Part shown: positions 41,222 through 50,574 of the stretch, piece after piece
Layout of the letters: every line of letters starts with the position of its first letter
How positions within the stretch are numbered: the stretch's first letter is position 1
Assembly: GCF_016722965.1 (NCBI RefSeq)
Contig: NZ_JAEQNB010000001.1
Location: 1,329,344-1,393,343, forward strand
DNA: 64,000 bases
DNA from: Tumebacillus amylolyticus
GTDB taxonomy: Bacteria; Bacillota; Bacilli; Tumebacillales; Tumebacillaceae
Direction of reading: 5' to 3'
Translations under genes and position numbers: made by a program
Notes under the pieces: model-generated
The model's input: only the letters and a program-made list of their open reading frames with translations
Database searches by the model: none
What the model was told of the DNA's origin: nothing

Positions 41222-43626
41222 AAGCAGTCATTTTGGCCGGTGGGAAGGGCAGCAGACTCAGACCGCTCACCTGCAACAAACCGAAACCGATGGTGCCCTT
41301 GCTGGGGCGACCCTGCATGGCGTACACCCTCGATCTGCTGCGTCGAACGGGTATTCAAGACATTGGAGTCACGTTGCAGTACATGCCCGATTCGATTCGC
41401 AATTATTTTGGAGACGGGCACGAGCATGGCGTGCGGATGCGCTACTTCGAGGAGACTTCGCCGCTTGGCACGGCCGGTTCGGTCAAAAACGCCGCGGCGT
41501 TTCTCGACGAAACGTTCGTCGTCATCTCGGGAGATGCGCTGACCGATTTTCACTTGCTCGACGCGATTCGTTATCACAAGGAAAAAGGGTCGCTGGCGAC
41601 GATCGTTCTCACCCGCGTGGAGACCCCGTTGGAGTATGGCGTCGCAATCACGGAGCCGGACGGTCGTATCGTGCGCTTTTTGGAAAAGCCGTCTTGGGGA
41701 GAAGTGTTCAGCGATACGGTGAACACCGGCATTTATATCTTCGAACGAGAGATTCTGGACTTTATCCCCGATTCCCAAGAGTTTGATTTCAGCAAAGACC
41801 TGTTCCCGCATCTGATGAACAACGGGCACGATCTGTACGGCTACGTGGCGGACGGGTATTGGTCGGATATCGGAAATTTGGCGCAGTACCGCCAGACGCA
41901 GTTTGATATGCTGGAAGGCCGCGTGCATGTAGACATCCACGGTCAGCGGGTCGCACCGCGCGTCTGGATCGGGCAAGGCGTGCGAATGGCAGACGACGTC
42001 GTGCTGGAAGAACCGTGCTACATCGGACGCGAGACGGTCATCGGAGAGGGCGTCACGATTGGACCGTACACGGTGATCGGCGAGGGCAACATCTTGCAAA
42101 GCGGAGCGTCGCTGAAGCGCACAGTGATCTGGAATCACAACTACGTCGGCGAAGGCGTCGAGCTGCGGGGTGCCACCCTCTGCTCGCAAACCTGCTTGGA
42201 GACGCATGCCGCCTGCTTCGAAGGCGCGGTGATCGGAGACGCTTGCTCCATCGGGGCCAAAGCGGTCGTCAAACCCCAAGTGAAGCTCTGGCCGAAAAAA
42301 CGCGTGCAAGAGGGCGTAACTGCACACACCTCCCTGATCTGGGGCGAGAAATTGGAGAGACATCTGTTCGGGATGCTCGGCGTGCAGGGCATCTGCAACG
42401 TGGACATGACGCCCGATTTTGCAGGCAAATTGGCGTCCGCGTACGGGGCGGCTTTGCCGTTTGGCGCTCGCATTGCGATTTCTTGTGACGAAGACCCGTT
42501 CTCGTGCCTCATCAAGCGGGCGTTTGCCGCCGGGTTGCACAGTGCGGGCTTGCATACGGTCGATGGAGGCTCCGGCACGACTCCGATGTTGCGCTATGCC
42601 GTTCGGATGCGCGAAGTGCAGGGCGGGGTGCATGTGCGCCGGATCGGCGACCCGGGCGACGACCGGCTGCTGATCGAGTTCGTCGACGCGATGGGGTTGA
42701 ACCTCGACAAAGGTCTGGAGCGCAAAATTGAGAATGCCTTCTACCAAGAGGACTTCCGGCGCGCCAACTCCCGGCATATCGGGCACGAGGAGCACTACAA
42801 GTACATACGGGAGGAGTACGTGGCCGATTTGCTTCGACAGGTCGACCGTGAAGCGATCCAACGCGAATCGTTCCGCATCGTGGTCCAATTCGATTCCCTG
42901 TCGCACAACGATGTCGTTTTGCAGATGCTCCGAGAGCTCGGGTGTACGGTGCAGGTCTTGGAGTCGGCGCTGTCGGCACAGGGCGAGTTGCAAGCCCTGG
43001 TTGCGGGCGGGCACTCTCATATCGGCGTGCGCCTGGGGAGCAACGGAGAGCGAATGGCGTTGGTGACGGAAAAAGGGACGATGATCGAAGACGATCTGCT
43101 GTTGGCTTTGCAAGTGCTCGTCCATTTCTCTTCCGGGCGAAACCAAGTCGCCGTGCCGGTGACGGCCCCGACGATCGTCGAATTGCTGGCCGAACAGTTT
43201 GGCGGCGCGGTCGTGCGCACGAAAGCCAACCCGCGTTCGCTGATGGAGCCGATGCAAGCGGAGCCCTTCCCGATGCTGTTCGACGCCCTCTACACCCTCG
43301 TCCGCGTGATGAGCGCCATGGCGAAAAGCGGTCTCGCCCTCTCCGAATTGCTCGACGGCATCCCGCACTTCCACATCTTGCGCTGTGAAGTGCCCTGCCC
43401 GTGGGAGGAGAAAGGCAAAGTGATGCGCCTCTTGATCGAAGAGACCAAGGGCGAAACGGTCGAACTGCTCGATGGAATCAAAGTGTTCACCGAAGGGGGC
43501 TGGACGCTGATCTTGCCCGACTCGGACGGTCCGATGTTCCAAGTCTACGCACAGGGCGTGACGAAGCAAAAAGCGGAAGAACTCGCCGATGCATTCGCCG
43601 TGAAGATTCGGGACTATCAGGTGTAG
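41218..43626 (+). CDS. Sugar-1-phosphate nucleotidyltransferase fused to degenerate phosphomannomutase
   Basis: An 802-residue fusion. Residues 1-235 are a nucleotidyltransferase (VILAGGKGSRLRPLTCNKPKPMVP with the pyrophosphorylase loop); about 245-375 a left-handed beta-helix of hexapeptide repeats; about 400-800 a phosphomannomutase/phosphoglucomutase-like region. In the last part the active-site Ser loop (usually TASHNP) is absent, with GGVHVRRIGDPGD near residue 470, and the metal-binding DGDxDR loop is replaced by GSNGERMALV near 603, so mutase activity is doubtful. The expected product is GDP-mannose or a similar sugar nucleotide. Similar fusions occur in Firmicutes and cyanobacteria. 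Confidence 0.82.
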   Translation: MKAVILAGGKGSRLRPLTCNKPKPMVPLLGRPCMAYTLDLLRRTGIQDIGVTLQYMPDSIRNYFGDGHEHGVRMRYFEETSPLGTAGSVKNAAAFLDETFVVISGDALTDFHLLDAIRYHKEKGSLATIVLTRVETPLEYGVAITEPDGRIVRFLEKPSWGEVFSDTVNTGIYIFEREILDFIPDSQEFDFSKDLFPHLMNNGHDLYGYVADGYWSDIGNLAQYRQTQFDMLEGRVHVDIHGQRVAPRVWIGQGVRMADDVVLEEPCYIGRETVIGEGVTIGPYTVIGEGNILQSGASLKRTVIWNHNYVGEGVELRGATLCSQTCLETHAACFEGAVIGDACSIGAKAVVKPQVKLWPKKRVQEGVTAHTSLIWGEKLERHLFGMLGVQGICNVDMTPDFAGKLASAYGAALPFGARIAISCDEDPFSCLIKRAFAAGLHSAGLHTVDGGSGTTPMLRYAVRMREVQGGVHVRRIGDPGDDRLLIEFVDAMGLNLDKGLERKIENAFYQEDFRRANSRHIGHEEHYKYIREEYVADLLRQVDREAIQRESFRIVVQFDSLSHNDVVLQMLRELGCTVQVLESALSAQGELQALVAGGHSHIGVRLGSNGERMALVTEKGTMIEDDLLLALQVLVHFSSGRNQVAVPVTAPTIVELLAEQFGGAVVRTKANPRSLMEPMQAEPFPMLFDALYTLVRVMSAMAKSGLALSELLDGIPHFHILRCEVPCPWEEKGKVMRLLIEETKGETVELLDGIKVFTEGGWTLILPDSDGPMFQVYAQGVTKQKAEELADAFAVKIRDYQV

Positions 43627-43627
43627 A

Positions 43628-43668
43628 AAAAGAAGCGTGTACCGCCTCAGGCGGCACACGCTTTTTTT
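43628..43668. terminator. Bidirectional terminator
   Basis: AAGCGTGT and CCGCC pair with GGCGG and ACACGCTT; A- and T-runs flank both sides of the converging genes. Confidence 0.85.
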
Positions 43669-45883
43669 ATTTGACGTACGGCGGGAAGTTGGTGGTGATC
43701 GAACTCAGTTTGAGGATGGCGGTGCAGGCTTCGGCGAGCGTGATGTCGCCGGTCGGGCGGAATTCGTTCGCCGAGCCAGTCATCACGCCAAGCCCGGTCA
43801 AGATGGCAACCGAACCTTTCGCATACGATGCCACTTGCCCGCCGTCGCTGTAAGGCAGAGCGAAGATTTCGGTGTGCTTGGCGAGGTCTTGGTAGCCGAG
43901 GACGCGGGTGAGGATGGAGGCCGCTTCTTGGCGTGAGATCTTGTCGTCGGGACGGAACGTTTTGTCCTTGGCAATCCAGCCGAGGAACACGGCGGTCTCA
44001 ATGGAGTTGAAGTACTTGGAATTCGTGGGCACGTCTTCGAACGTCGGCTTGTCGGTCGTGGAGAGTCCGACGCGGAAGTTGGTCAGCAAGCGGATGTACT
44101 CGGCACGGGAGATTTCGTTGTTCGGGTAGGCTTTGCCGTCTTGGATGTCGAGCAGGCCGCGATCCGCGAACTGGGTGAGCGCTTTTTCCGCCCAATGGTC
44201 TTTGATGTCGGTCGGTTGAGCGGACGGTTTGACTTGGCTGAGATCGGTGTCGATGTATTCGTTGGTGAGAGCATCGACGTACGGAATCGGGTAGTCATTG
44301 TCTTTGGGAGCCCAGACCAGCATCGGTTGGGTCGATTGCGTGCCGTCCGCCAAGATCGGGAAGTAGTAGGAGAGGCGGAGCGGGCGTTTTTGGATGTATG
44401 TGCTCGTCGCTTGTTCGAGCGTTATGGCTTTGGACGGGTCGGGGTAGTCCGTTTTGTCCGAAGTCAGCAACTCAAACGGCTGCCCGTAGAAGTTCGTCAC
44501 GTTGCCGTCGCGGTCGAAGATGATCTGGAGACCGTACTGCGACGGGACTCCGTTTTTGAGATAGGTGAAGGAGACGCCGGTCGATTCGCCGTCGCTGCCT
44601 TTCATGGAGTTGGGCAGGGTGGCGGTCGTTACATAGGAGAACAGGCCCATGCGACCGGGGTAGAGTTTTTTCACGAGGTTCATCGCTTTTTGCGTGATGG
44701 CGTCTGAGGTCATCGCTGGTTCAGACGACGTTGAAGATACGCTGAACGTGTTGTAGGAGATCACTTCGCCTGTCAGTGCGTCGAGGAACACGTTGCCGGT
44801 GGGTTTTTTCGACCCGTTGGCGGAGACGGAGAAGCTCCAGGTTTTGTTGGTCGGGGAACTTTCTTGGTAGCTCGGGTCTTGAAGTTGATCCCCTTGGTGA
44901 AGCAGGCCGGACGAGAGGAGCAGGTCTTCAGCTTCCTCTTGGGTCAGCGGCGTGTTGCGCGGCGTCGGTGCCGTCGGGCCGTTTTCAACGATCGGTTTCT
45001 GGACGGTCGAGGTCGGTTTGCGTTCGTCCCCGTTGCGGTTGATTGCTTTGCCCGACTTGGCGTCAATCAAGTACGGGGTCAGGGGCTCCGGGAACATGAA
45101 GTTCTGCGAGAAGTCGGTGCCATAGACGAGGCTCATCGTCGGAGTGGCGGTGCGGTATTGCTGTTGATACATCAGTCGCAAGCCGAGCGCGTCTGCGTAC
45201 GACTTGTTTGCGTCCGCCACCGAGACGGTGCCGTTCGGTTTCGGGAAGTCGGCGTTTGACCAATGAATTTCATAGGAGATGAGGTTGCCGTTCCCCGCCA
45301 TGGTGAGGGAGATGCGGTCCCCGAGCACGTAGACGCCGTCGGCCGTTTTGCGCACGTAGGTGAAGTTGAAGGATTTGGACGCGCCCATCGAGTTGACCTC
45401 CGAGGTGGTCAGTTCTGCCTGTTTCAGTTCGTCGGGTGCGACTTGTGCGAGAAACGCTTCGCCTGCTTTCCGAGCTTGCTCCTGTGTAGCATCGCCCGCT
45501 TGCGGGTCCATTTTGTTATAAAAATTCATGCCGATCATCTGTCCGGTTTTGCCGTCGATGACGACGGAGTACGCCGTGTGGGTATTGGGATCAACGGGGG
45601 TGAATTCCAGTTGCCAGCGTGGTCCGTTCGCGTTGCCCCACTTGTCGGATGCGTTGGAACGGTATTCGAACGTGGAGAGTTTCCACGAATCTTGAGTCAG
45701 TTTCATCACGGTGCGCGCCGTCTCGACCGCTTGTTCCTTAGAAACGGCCGGAGCGGCGGCGTGAGTTGCCACTGTGGATTCTGCGTAGGCGGCCGGAAGT
45801 TTGCCGATCATCATCGGGCTGCCAAGCAACGTGCAAGCGAGCAGAGTGCAGGTCACTTTATGTAAGCGGTGTTTCCTAAACAT
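43667..45883 (-). CDS. Secreted PepSY/YcdB-type protein with three SLH domains
   Basis: A 738-residue exported surface protein. The signal peptide ends near AAYA-ES (residue 34). The middle contains repeated PepSY-like/YcdB-YcdC units (WQLEFTPVDPNTHTAYSVVIDGKTGQ; KPTGNVFLDALTGEVISYNTF). Three SLH domains end the protein (about 555-735; DHWAEKALTQFADRGLLDI, YFNSIETAVFLGWI, YAKGSVAILTGLGVMTG), which should bind pyruvylated cell-wall polymer. PepSY-type domains often inhibit peptidases, but the role here is unknown. ATG 45883 is chosen; GAGAGGGG lies upstream. Confidence 0.85.
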   Translation of the reverse strand: MFRKHRLHKVTCTLLACTLLGSPMMIGKLPAAYAESTVATHAAAPAVSKEQAVETARTVMKLTQDSWKLSTFEYRSNASDKWGNANGPRWQLEFTPVDPNTHTAYSVVIDGKTGQMIGMNFYNKMDPQAGDATQEQARKAGEAFLAQVAPDELKQAELTTSEVNSMGASKSFNFTYVRKTADGVYVLGDRISLTMAGNGNLISYEIHWSNADFPKPNGTVSVADANKSYADALGLRLMYQQQYRTATPTMSLVYGTDFSQNFMFPEPLTPYLIDAKSGKAINRNGDERKPTSTVQKPIVENGPTAPTPRNTPLTQEEAEDLLLSSGLLHQGDQLQDPSYQESSPTNKTWSFSVSANGSKKPTGNVFLDALTGEVISYNTFSVSSTSSEPAMTSDAITQKAMNLVKKLYPGRMGLFSYVTTATLPNSMKGSDGESTGVSFTYLKNGVPSQYGLQIIFDRDGNVTNFYGQPFELLTSDKTDYPDPSKAITLEQATSTYIQKRPLRLSYYFPILADGTQSTQPMLVWAPKDNDYPIPYVDALTNEYIDTDLSQVKPSAQPTDIKDHWAEKALTQFADRGLLDIQDGKAYPNNEISRAEYIRLLTNFRVGLSTTDKPTFEDVPTNSKYFNSIETAVFLGWIAKDKTFRPDDKISRQEAASILTRVLGYQDLAKHTEIFALPYSDGGQVASYAKGSVAILTGLGVMTGSANEFRPTGDITLAEACTAILKLSSITTNFPPYVK

Positions 45884-45997
45884 GTACGAATAACCCCTCT
45901 CAGACAATAAAAAATGGACTCTTCTCTATGACATAGACGAGTCCAAATGGGAATTAGTTACACTTTTTTCTAAATAATTCAAAAGATGTGGAGACAA

Positions 45998-47284
45998 TCA
46001 GAGAATGATCCCACGTTCCTTGAGGTTGTCGGTCAGTGCTTTTTTCATCTCTTGCAAGCAAACGTTGGCGCGTTGGAAGTCACCTTGCTTCTGGTAGAGG
46101 TCACCCAGCAGCGAGTAGGTTTCCGCCAGTTCGTTGAGCAGGTGGTGATGGGCGAACAGATCGCGGGCACGCTCCATGTTCAGGACGGCAAGTTCGAGAT
46201 TGCCGCACTCTTCCTCTGCGATGGCAAGCGTCCGAAGGATCGGTGCCGTCTCTCGGGAATCGGCGACGAGACTTTCCAGAGCTTGCTGACAAGCTTCGCG
46301 GCAGAGATCGAATTGGCGCTCCTTGAGGTGCAGGCGTGCGATCTCCCCGTAGACGGTCGCCGCTTCGGTGAAATAGTTGTGACGGGCATACTCTTCGAGA
46401 CAGTTGTTGAACAAGTTCATCGCTTCTTCGGTGCGACCTTCCTCACACTTGAGGATGCCGTAGTTGCGCTTGACGTCGATGGCGAGCTTCATGTTCTTGA
46501 GCGACTCGAAGATGGCGATGGCGTACTGCGAGTATTCCGCCGCTTTTTCAAATTCTTGAATTTTCTTATACGAGAGGCCAAGACCGAGATAGGTGAAGCC
46601 GATCTGTTCAAAGTGATTGCTCTTGGAGAGGAACTTGTAGGCGGTGTCGTAGTAGCTCAGCGCATCTTTGAACTCGCCGAGTTGATAGTGGATGGTGCCG
46701 AGGTTGGTGAGAATCTGCGATTGCAGGTACGGCTCACTGTGCGGCAATTCGTCAAACAGTTCGAACGCTTTGCGCCAATGATAGATCGCACGGTGGTACT
46801 TCTGACGTTTCTGCTCGATGACGCCGAGTTTGTTCAGGGCGGCGAGCAGGGCCGGGTAGTTGAACTTCTCCTTGGCAATCTCCAAGACTTCCTCAAACTC
46901 GACGATCGCCTGTTCATACTGGTTGAGGTTCATGTAACAGTCCCCGAGATCGGTCTTGACGTCGATCAAGTTGAGGTTGGGAGAGGGCTTCTCCAGCAAA
47001 GACTCAAGCAGTCCGGTTGCCCGCTCGTAATTGCGGGAAGACAGCAGGGCTTTTGCGACTTTGTGCGCAGATGTCTGCTCAAGTTGAGTCTGGATATCAG
47101 CCAAAAAGTGTTCCAACGGGGTCTCCAGCTTTTCAGCAATCGCTTCAAGGACTTTATAGGACGGGTTGGCTTTGTCTGACTCAATTTGCGAGATCATGCT
47201 GGGTGTAACCAAACCAGACCCGAGGTCGCTTTGGGTAAGTCCCTTGGCGACACGCAATTCACGAATTTTTTGACCGAGAGACAT
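45998..47284 (-). CDS. XRE-family regulator with TPR repeats (RRNPP-like)
   Basis: A 428-residue protein. Residues 1-62 are a Cro/CI helix-turn-helix (IRELRVAKGLTQSDLGSGLVTPSMISQIESDKANPS); the rest is about eight or nine TPR-like helical pairs (for example YHRAIYHWRKAFELFDELP, EFKDALSYYDTAYKFLSKS). This is the layout of peptide-responsive regulators such as PlcR, NprR or Rap relatives, but whether it binds a peptide is unproven and no pre-peptide gene was found next to it. GGAGGAAT precedes the ATG. The neighbouring PepSY/SLH gene downstream on the same strand is a possible target. Confidence 0.85.
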   Translation of the reverse strand: MSLGQKIRELRVAKGLTQSDLGSGLVTPSMISQIESDKANPSYKVLEAIAEKLETPLEHFLADIQTQLEQTSAHKVAKALLSSRNYERATGLLESLLEKPSPNLNLIDVKTDLGDCYMNLNQYEQAIVEFEEVLEIAKEKFNYPALLAALNKLGVIEQKRQKYHRAIYHWRKAFELFDELPHSEPYLQSQILTNLGTIHYQLGEFKDALSYYDTAYKFLSKSNHFEQIGFTYLGLGLSYKKIQEFEKAAEYSQYAIAIFESLKNMKLAIDVKRNYGILKCEEGRTEEAMNLFNNCLEEYARHNYFTEAATVYGEIARLHLKERQFDLCREACQQALESLVADSRETAPILRTLAIAEEECGNLELAVLNMERARDLFAHHHLLNELAETYSLLGDLYQKQGDFQRANVCLQEMKKALTDNLKERGIIL

Positions 47285-47457
47285 TAATATTCCTCCAAGT
47301 TTAGATGATTTCTAGACAACATTTTACTACTTTAGGGGAGGAGAATAAAGAGGTGATCAAGATTTTGTTCAAACTTTTTATAATGTAAGCTGAATAAGAG
47401 ATTCAATGAAGCTTCAATTATGGTGGATAGTAATGAATGGTTATATTTGGTAAATTA

Positions 47458-47488
47458 AAAAAAGCCCGCTGTTACGGGCTTTTTTTGT
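47458..47488. terminator. Bidirectional terminator
   Basis: AAAAAAAGCCCG pairs with CGGGCTTTTTTT; it ends the deacetylase gene on the minus strand. Confidence 0.85.
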
Positions 47489-47500
47489 AGAGAATGACGG

Positions 47501-48850
47501 TCAGGAGAGATGGAACCGTCGCCAAGCGGTGTTGTCGGCGCGTTGTCCATTACAAGTAAGTTCCGTGGAGATCAGGACGGTTTTGGCCCCGTGGAACAAG
47601 GTGCGCGGCAACGTGCAGAGAGCTTGATTGCCGTGTTTCGACCATGTGACACCGAGCGTTTGTAAGTGGTACTTATTTTGATCGCTCAGCTCAAGGAGTT
47701 CACCACGCTCCGGTATCCGTAAGTACAGCTTACATTCATCTTCGGGACGCAGGGTGTCGGCCGTTTGGATGGCGATCTGAACGGTGTCTGCATGCGCGGC
47801 CGCCAGCACTTCGCGGATATCGGCGGAGCGGGCGTGCAGCGGAGCTTTTTGGTCGCCGATGTCGTCGAGTTCGATTCGTTGCAACGTCCGTTGCGGGAAC
47901 GTCGGAACCGAGTAGATAGAGAGGAGATCGTTGGTGCGCACGAACGACTCCAATAAATTTTTCATCATGTGAATCTGCGAGGTGTGCGCCAAGATCGCAG
48001 CATGTTTGTCCGTTTCGACTTGCTTGGAGAGCGGCAAGGACAACCACGCCACTCCGACGTCTGTCAGATGGGACGGGTGGGTCAGCGGGGCGTTCGGGCG
48101 GTACCGGCGCGGGTCGGGAAACTCGGGATAATGGATGAGATAATTCCACTCGCGCGGTTTGAGGTCGTCCGCCTCGGCCGTCAATGCGTATTGGGTAAAA
48201 GCCGAAGTTGCCCAATGATCGCGATGCACATCATGCGGGTCCGGGTAGAGCACATCGGTCGGGCGGTATTCGTCCAGCAGTTTGCGCAAGTCGTTTACAA
48301 CGGAAAGCCCGCAATAGGGAGCGTGGGGGTGGTAGGCGTTCAGATAGGGGACGGCGCTCGAACCGTTCATCGCTTGAAAGGGTTTCGTCGGGTTCCAATA
48401 CGTGAGCCACAGCCGATGCAGGCCGGCGTCCGGATAGCCGAGAAACGTCACATCTCGTTGGCTCAACCCCATGCGGGCCGCCGCTTGCAGTTCTTCTCGT
48501 TGACGAATTTCTCCCAAACGCCGCATGTCTGCTCCGTCGGGGTGTTTGATTCCGAATAATTGAGCGGCCGCCCCTCGGAATCCGTCTCCGTTGGTCATCA
48601 CGACGATTCGGACTTGTCCGCCGCTGTTCTGTGTTTGGCGAATCATCGCCACGGCGGCCAGCGAGGCGTCGTCCGGATGAGGGGCGATCACGAGCAAACG
48701 CTTCGGCGGTGCTTGTTGCAAGACGTGGTTTGCGTCGGCCATGTTCCTCATGAGGTCTGCCGCTTGCGTGGTTTGCGGTGGAACCAGCAGCATTCCGCCG
48801 AGCAGCATCGTTGCCAAAAGTCCTGCGCGCCATCCCTTGCCTGCTTGCAC
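47501..48850 (-). CDS. Secreted PIG-L family deacetylase
   Basis: A 449-residue protein with a signal peptide (about 1-31, LLATMLLGGMLLVPPQTTQAA) and an LmbE/PIG-L deacetylase domain. The metal motif is PHPDDA near residue 57 (the family usually has HPDDE, so the Glu is replaced by Ala), and the second ligand set lies in PDPHDVHRDHWA near 210. The family removes acetyl groups from N-acetylglucosamine in lipids or small thiols; an exported form may act on cell-wall glycans, which is inference. The last 100 residues look like a separate beta domain. The start is GTG behind GGGAGGGA. Confidence 0.82.
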   Translation of the reverse strand: MQAGKGWRAGLLATMLLGGMLLVPPQTTQAADLMRNMADANHVLQQAPPKRLLVIAPHPDDASLAAVAMIRQTQNSGGQVRIVVMTNGDGFRGAAAQLFGIKHPDGADMRRLGEIRQREELQAAARMGLSQRDVTFLGYPDAGLHRLWLTYWNPTKPFQAMNGSSAVPYLNAYHPHAPYCGLSVVNDLRKLLDEYRPTDVLYPDPHDVHRDHWATSAFTQYALTAEADDLKPREWNYLIHYPEFPDPRRYRPNAPLTHPSHLTDVGVAWLSLPLSKQVETDKHAAILAHTSQIHMMKNLLESFVRTNDLLSIYSVPTFPQRTLQRIELDDIGDQKAPLHARSADIREVLAAAHADTVQIAIQTADTLRPEDECKLYLRIPERGELLELSDQNKYHLQTLGVTWSKHGNQALCTLPRTLFHGAKTVLISTELTCNGQRADNTAWRRFHLS

Positions 48851-48983
48851 AGTTCCATCCCTCCCACTCGTTTCGAATGTCGGTAGATCGTGTATCCATC
48901 AGTTTTTGAAAAAGCGCTCCCGCTTATTCCCGTACTAACAGAATGGCGACGCGGGGAGACTACCGAGAGGAGGTGAGGCATCT

Positions 48984-49304
48984 ATGGCAGAGCAAAACGA
49001 CAAGCAGGTAAGCGAACGCCGAGAGCGCAAATTGCGTTCTGTGGATGACAACGCCTTGAACGCACCGTGGCGCAATACGCCGCTAGACAACTGGAGCAAA
49101 GACACCGATCCGTCGATTCTGTCCGGTGATCAGTATGTCGACAATGACCATGACCTGGGCACGACACGCCGTGAGAACTTGGAGCGGTTGGCGGGTCAGC
49201 GCAATCCGGTCGCGGCTCCCTTCATGCATCCCACGCACGATACGTCGATGAACAACGGGGATGACGAACTGTATTACGGGGACTCCAACAACGTGAACAA
49301 GTAA
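48984..49304 (+). CDS. Small hydrophilic protein of unknown function
   Basis: A 106-residue protein rich in Asp, Asn and Arg with no hydrophobic core and probably disordered. GAGAGGAGGTGAGG precedes the ATG, a very strong ribosome site, and a strong terminator follows, so it is a real, possibly highly expressed gene. It is divergent from the PIG-L gene. I do not recognise a family; composition resembles that of the small gene at 32018, but no alignment is evident. Confidence 0.6.
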   Translation: MAEQNDKQVSERRERKLRSVDDNALNAPWRNTPLDNWSKDTDPSILSGDQYVDNDHDLGTTRRENLERLAGQRNPVAAPFMHPTHDTSMNNGDDELYYGDSNNVNK

Positions 49305-49305
49305 G

Positions 49306-49349
49306 CAAAAAACAGCCACGTCGATCTCAGATCGCGTGGCTGTTTTTTT
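49306..49349. terminator. Bidirectional terminator
   Basis: AAACAGCCACG and GATC pair with GATC and CGTGGCTGTTT, flanked by A- and T-runs. Confidence 0.9.
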
Positions 49350-49356
49350 GTGCCGC

Positions 49357-50394
49357 TCATTTCTTTTTCTTCTTGGCGGTCCTGTCTTCGCGTTCCCACT
49401 TGCGCAGGTGCGGAGTCGGATCGAACGCCCATTCACGAGCCCCGGTGTCGCGGTACATCCCATAGTGCAAGTGCGGCGCAAACTTGCCGGACGTGCCCGG
49501 ACGGCCGTATCCGGAGGAGCCTACATAGCCGATCACTTGGCCCGGTTTGACGAGCGACCCGCGCTTCATCCCTTTTTCAAATCCGCTGAGATGTGCATAG
49601 TAGTGATACACGTTGTTCAAGTCGCGAATCCCGATGCGCCATCCGCCAAATTTGTTCCAACCCGCGACTTCTACGACGCCGTATGCCGTGGACAGTACCG
49701 GCGTGCCGGTGTTGGCAAAAATATCGCAGCCTTCATGCGAACGACGGCCGCCCCAACCGCGGGCATCTCCCCATGTCGAGCGATACGAATAGTTGTAGCG
49801 CAAGGGGATGGGAAACGAGTTGCCTTTGATCTCAAGCGTGCCTTCCGATTGGAAGATGTGGGCGAATCCGGTGATGCGGTCGACGACCGTCCCGTCTTGG
49901 TAATAGTCCCAGAGCGCGCGGCGCACAGACTCTTCATCTGAACCGTCGCGTCCGAGAAACTTCGCCATCGTGAACAGTTCGTCGACCGGGTCGGTCCGGT
50001 CGGCTTTTTTGTCCCCGTTGCCGTCCAGTCCGATGCCGCCGAACAGTTTGATCGTCATCGGATTGTTGTCTTCCATCTGCGGGTTGACGGGGCCGCGCCA
50101 TTTGTCGACGGGTACTTCGATTTTGATGGTCGAGGGGTTGGGATTCTGGCGGTTCTTCTGCCAATGAATACCCATCTCGTATTGATTGACGGCCGCGAGA
50201 AAGTACCACGGCACACGGGTTTGTTTCTCGACTTTGTACAGGACCGGCAATTCTTCTTGCGGCTGCGTCAGAACGGGCAGGTCCTCTCCTCCCTCAGCTG
50301 TGTCCGGCTGGGACGCTTTTGCCGGAAGGGGTGGGAGGAGGGCAAGCGTCAAGAACAGCGGCATCCACAACCGGCCTTTCAGCCATTGGTTCAT
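49357..50394 (-). CDS. Secreted M23 metallopeptidase (LytH-like)
   Basis: A 345-residue exported peptidoglycan endopeptidase. The signal peptide is about residues 1-28 (LFLTLALLPPLPAKA). The N-terminal region reads KQTRVPWYFLAAVNQYEMG, followed by an EF-hand-like loop LDGNGDKKADRTDPVDE near residue 125. The M23 domain has HEGCDIF (HxxxD) near 218 and HLHYG (HxH) near 310 as zinc ligands. It resembles B. subtilis LytH, which trims spore cortex peptides, but this is only a likely match. ATG 50394 follows GAGGTGAG. The Lys-rich end (AKKKKK) is unusual. Confidence 0.8.
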   Translation of the reverse strand: MNQWLKGRLWMPLFLTLALLPPLPAKASQPDTAEGGEDLPVLTQPQEELPVLYKVEKQTRVPWYFLAAVNQYEMGIHWQKNRQNPNPSTIKIEVPVDKWRGPVNPQMEDNNPMTIKLFGGIGLDGNGDKKADRTDPVDELFTMAKFLGRDGSDEESVRRALWDYYQDGTVVDRITGFAHIFQSEGTLEIKGNSFPIPLRYNYSYRSTWGDARGWGGRRSHEGCDIFANTGTPVLSTAYGVVEVAGWNKFGGWRIGIRDLNNVYHYYAHLSGFEKGMKRGSLVKPGQVIGYVGSSGYGRPGTSGKFAPHLHYGMYRDTGAREWAFDPTPHLRKWEREDRTAKKKKK

Positions 50395-50545
50395 CTGCAC
50401 TCACCTCATCAGCTTGGAATCCCTCTGGGGATTGTTAGCGCTAGTGTGCCCGTCGCTTTCGTTGTCGTCCCAGAGAAAATGTGGAAGACGATCTCGCTAA
50501 TTGTTAAGATTGTGTAAAAAGAGGTATTTTGTCGAAGTTGGGCTA

Positions 50546-50574
50546 TTGTCAGATGTCCGGGGAACGATAATAAT
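50546..50574 (+). promoter_or_regulatory. Predicted promoter of the DUF47-pit operon
   Basis: TTGTCA and AATAAT are separated by 17 bases, about 90 bases before the start at 50663. Phosphate (PhoP) boxes could not be identified with confidence. Confidence 0.4.

Noticed and set aside
47353-47388. 11-codon frame (MIKILFKLFIM) behind GGGGAGGAG, next to the XRE-TPR regulator, as a possible signalling peptide
   Set aside because: It is on the opposite strand to the regulator, has no export signal and is too short for known pre-peptides. It could occur by chance in an A/T-rich gap.
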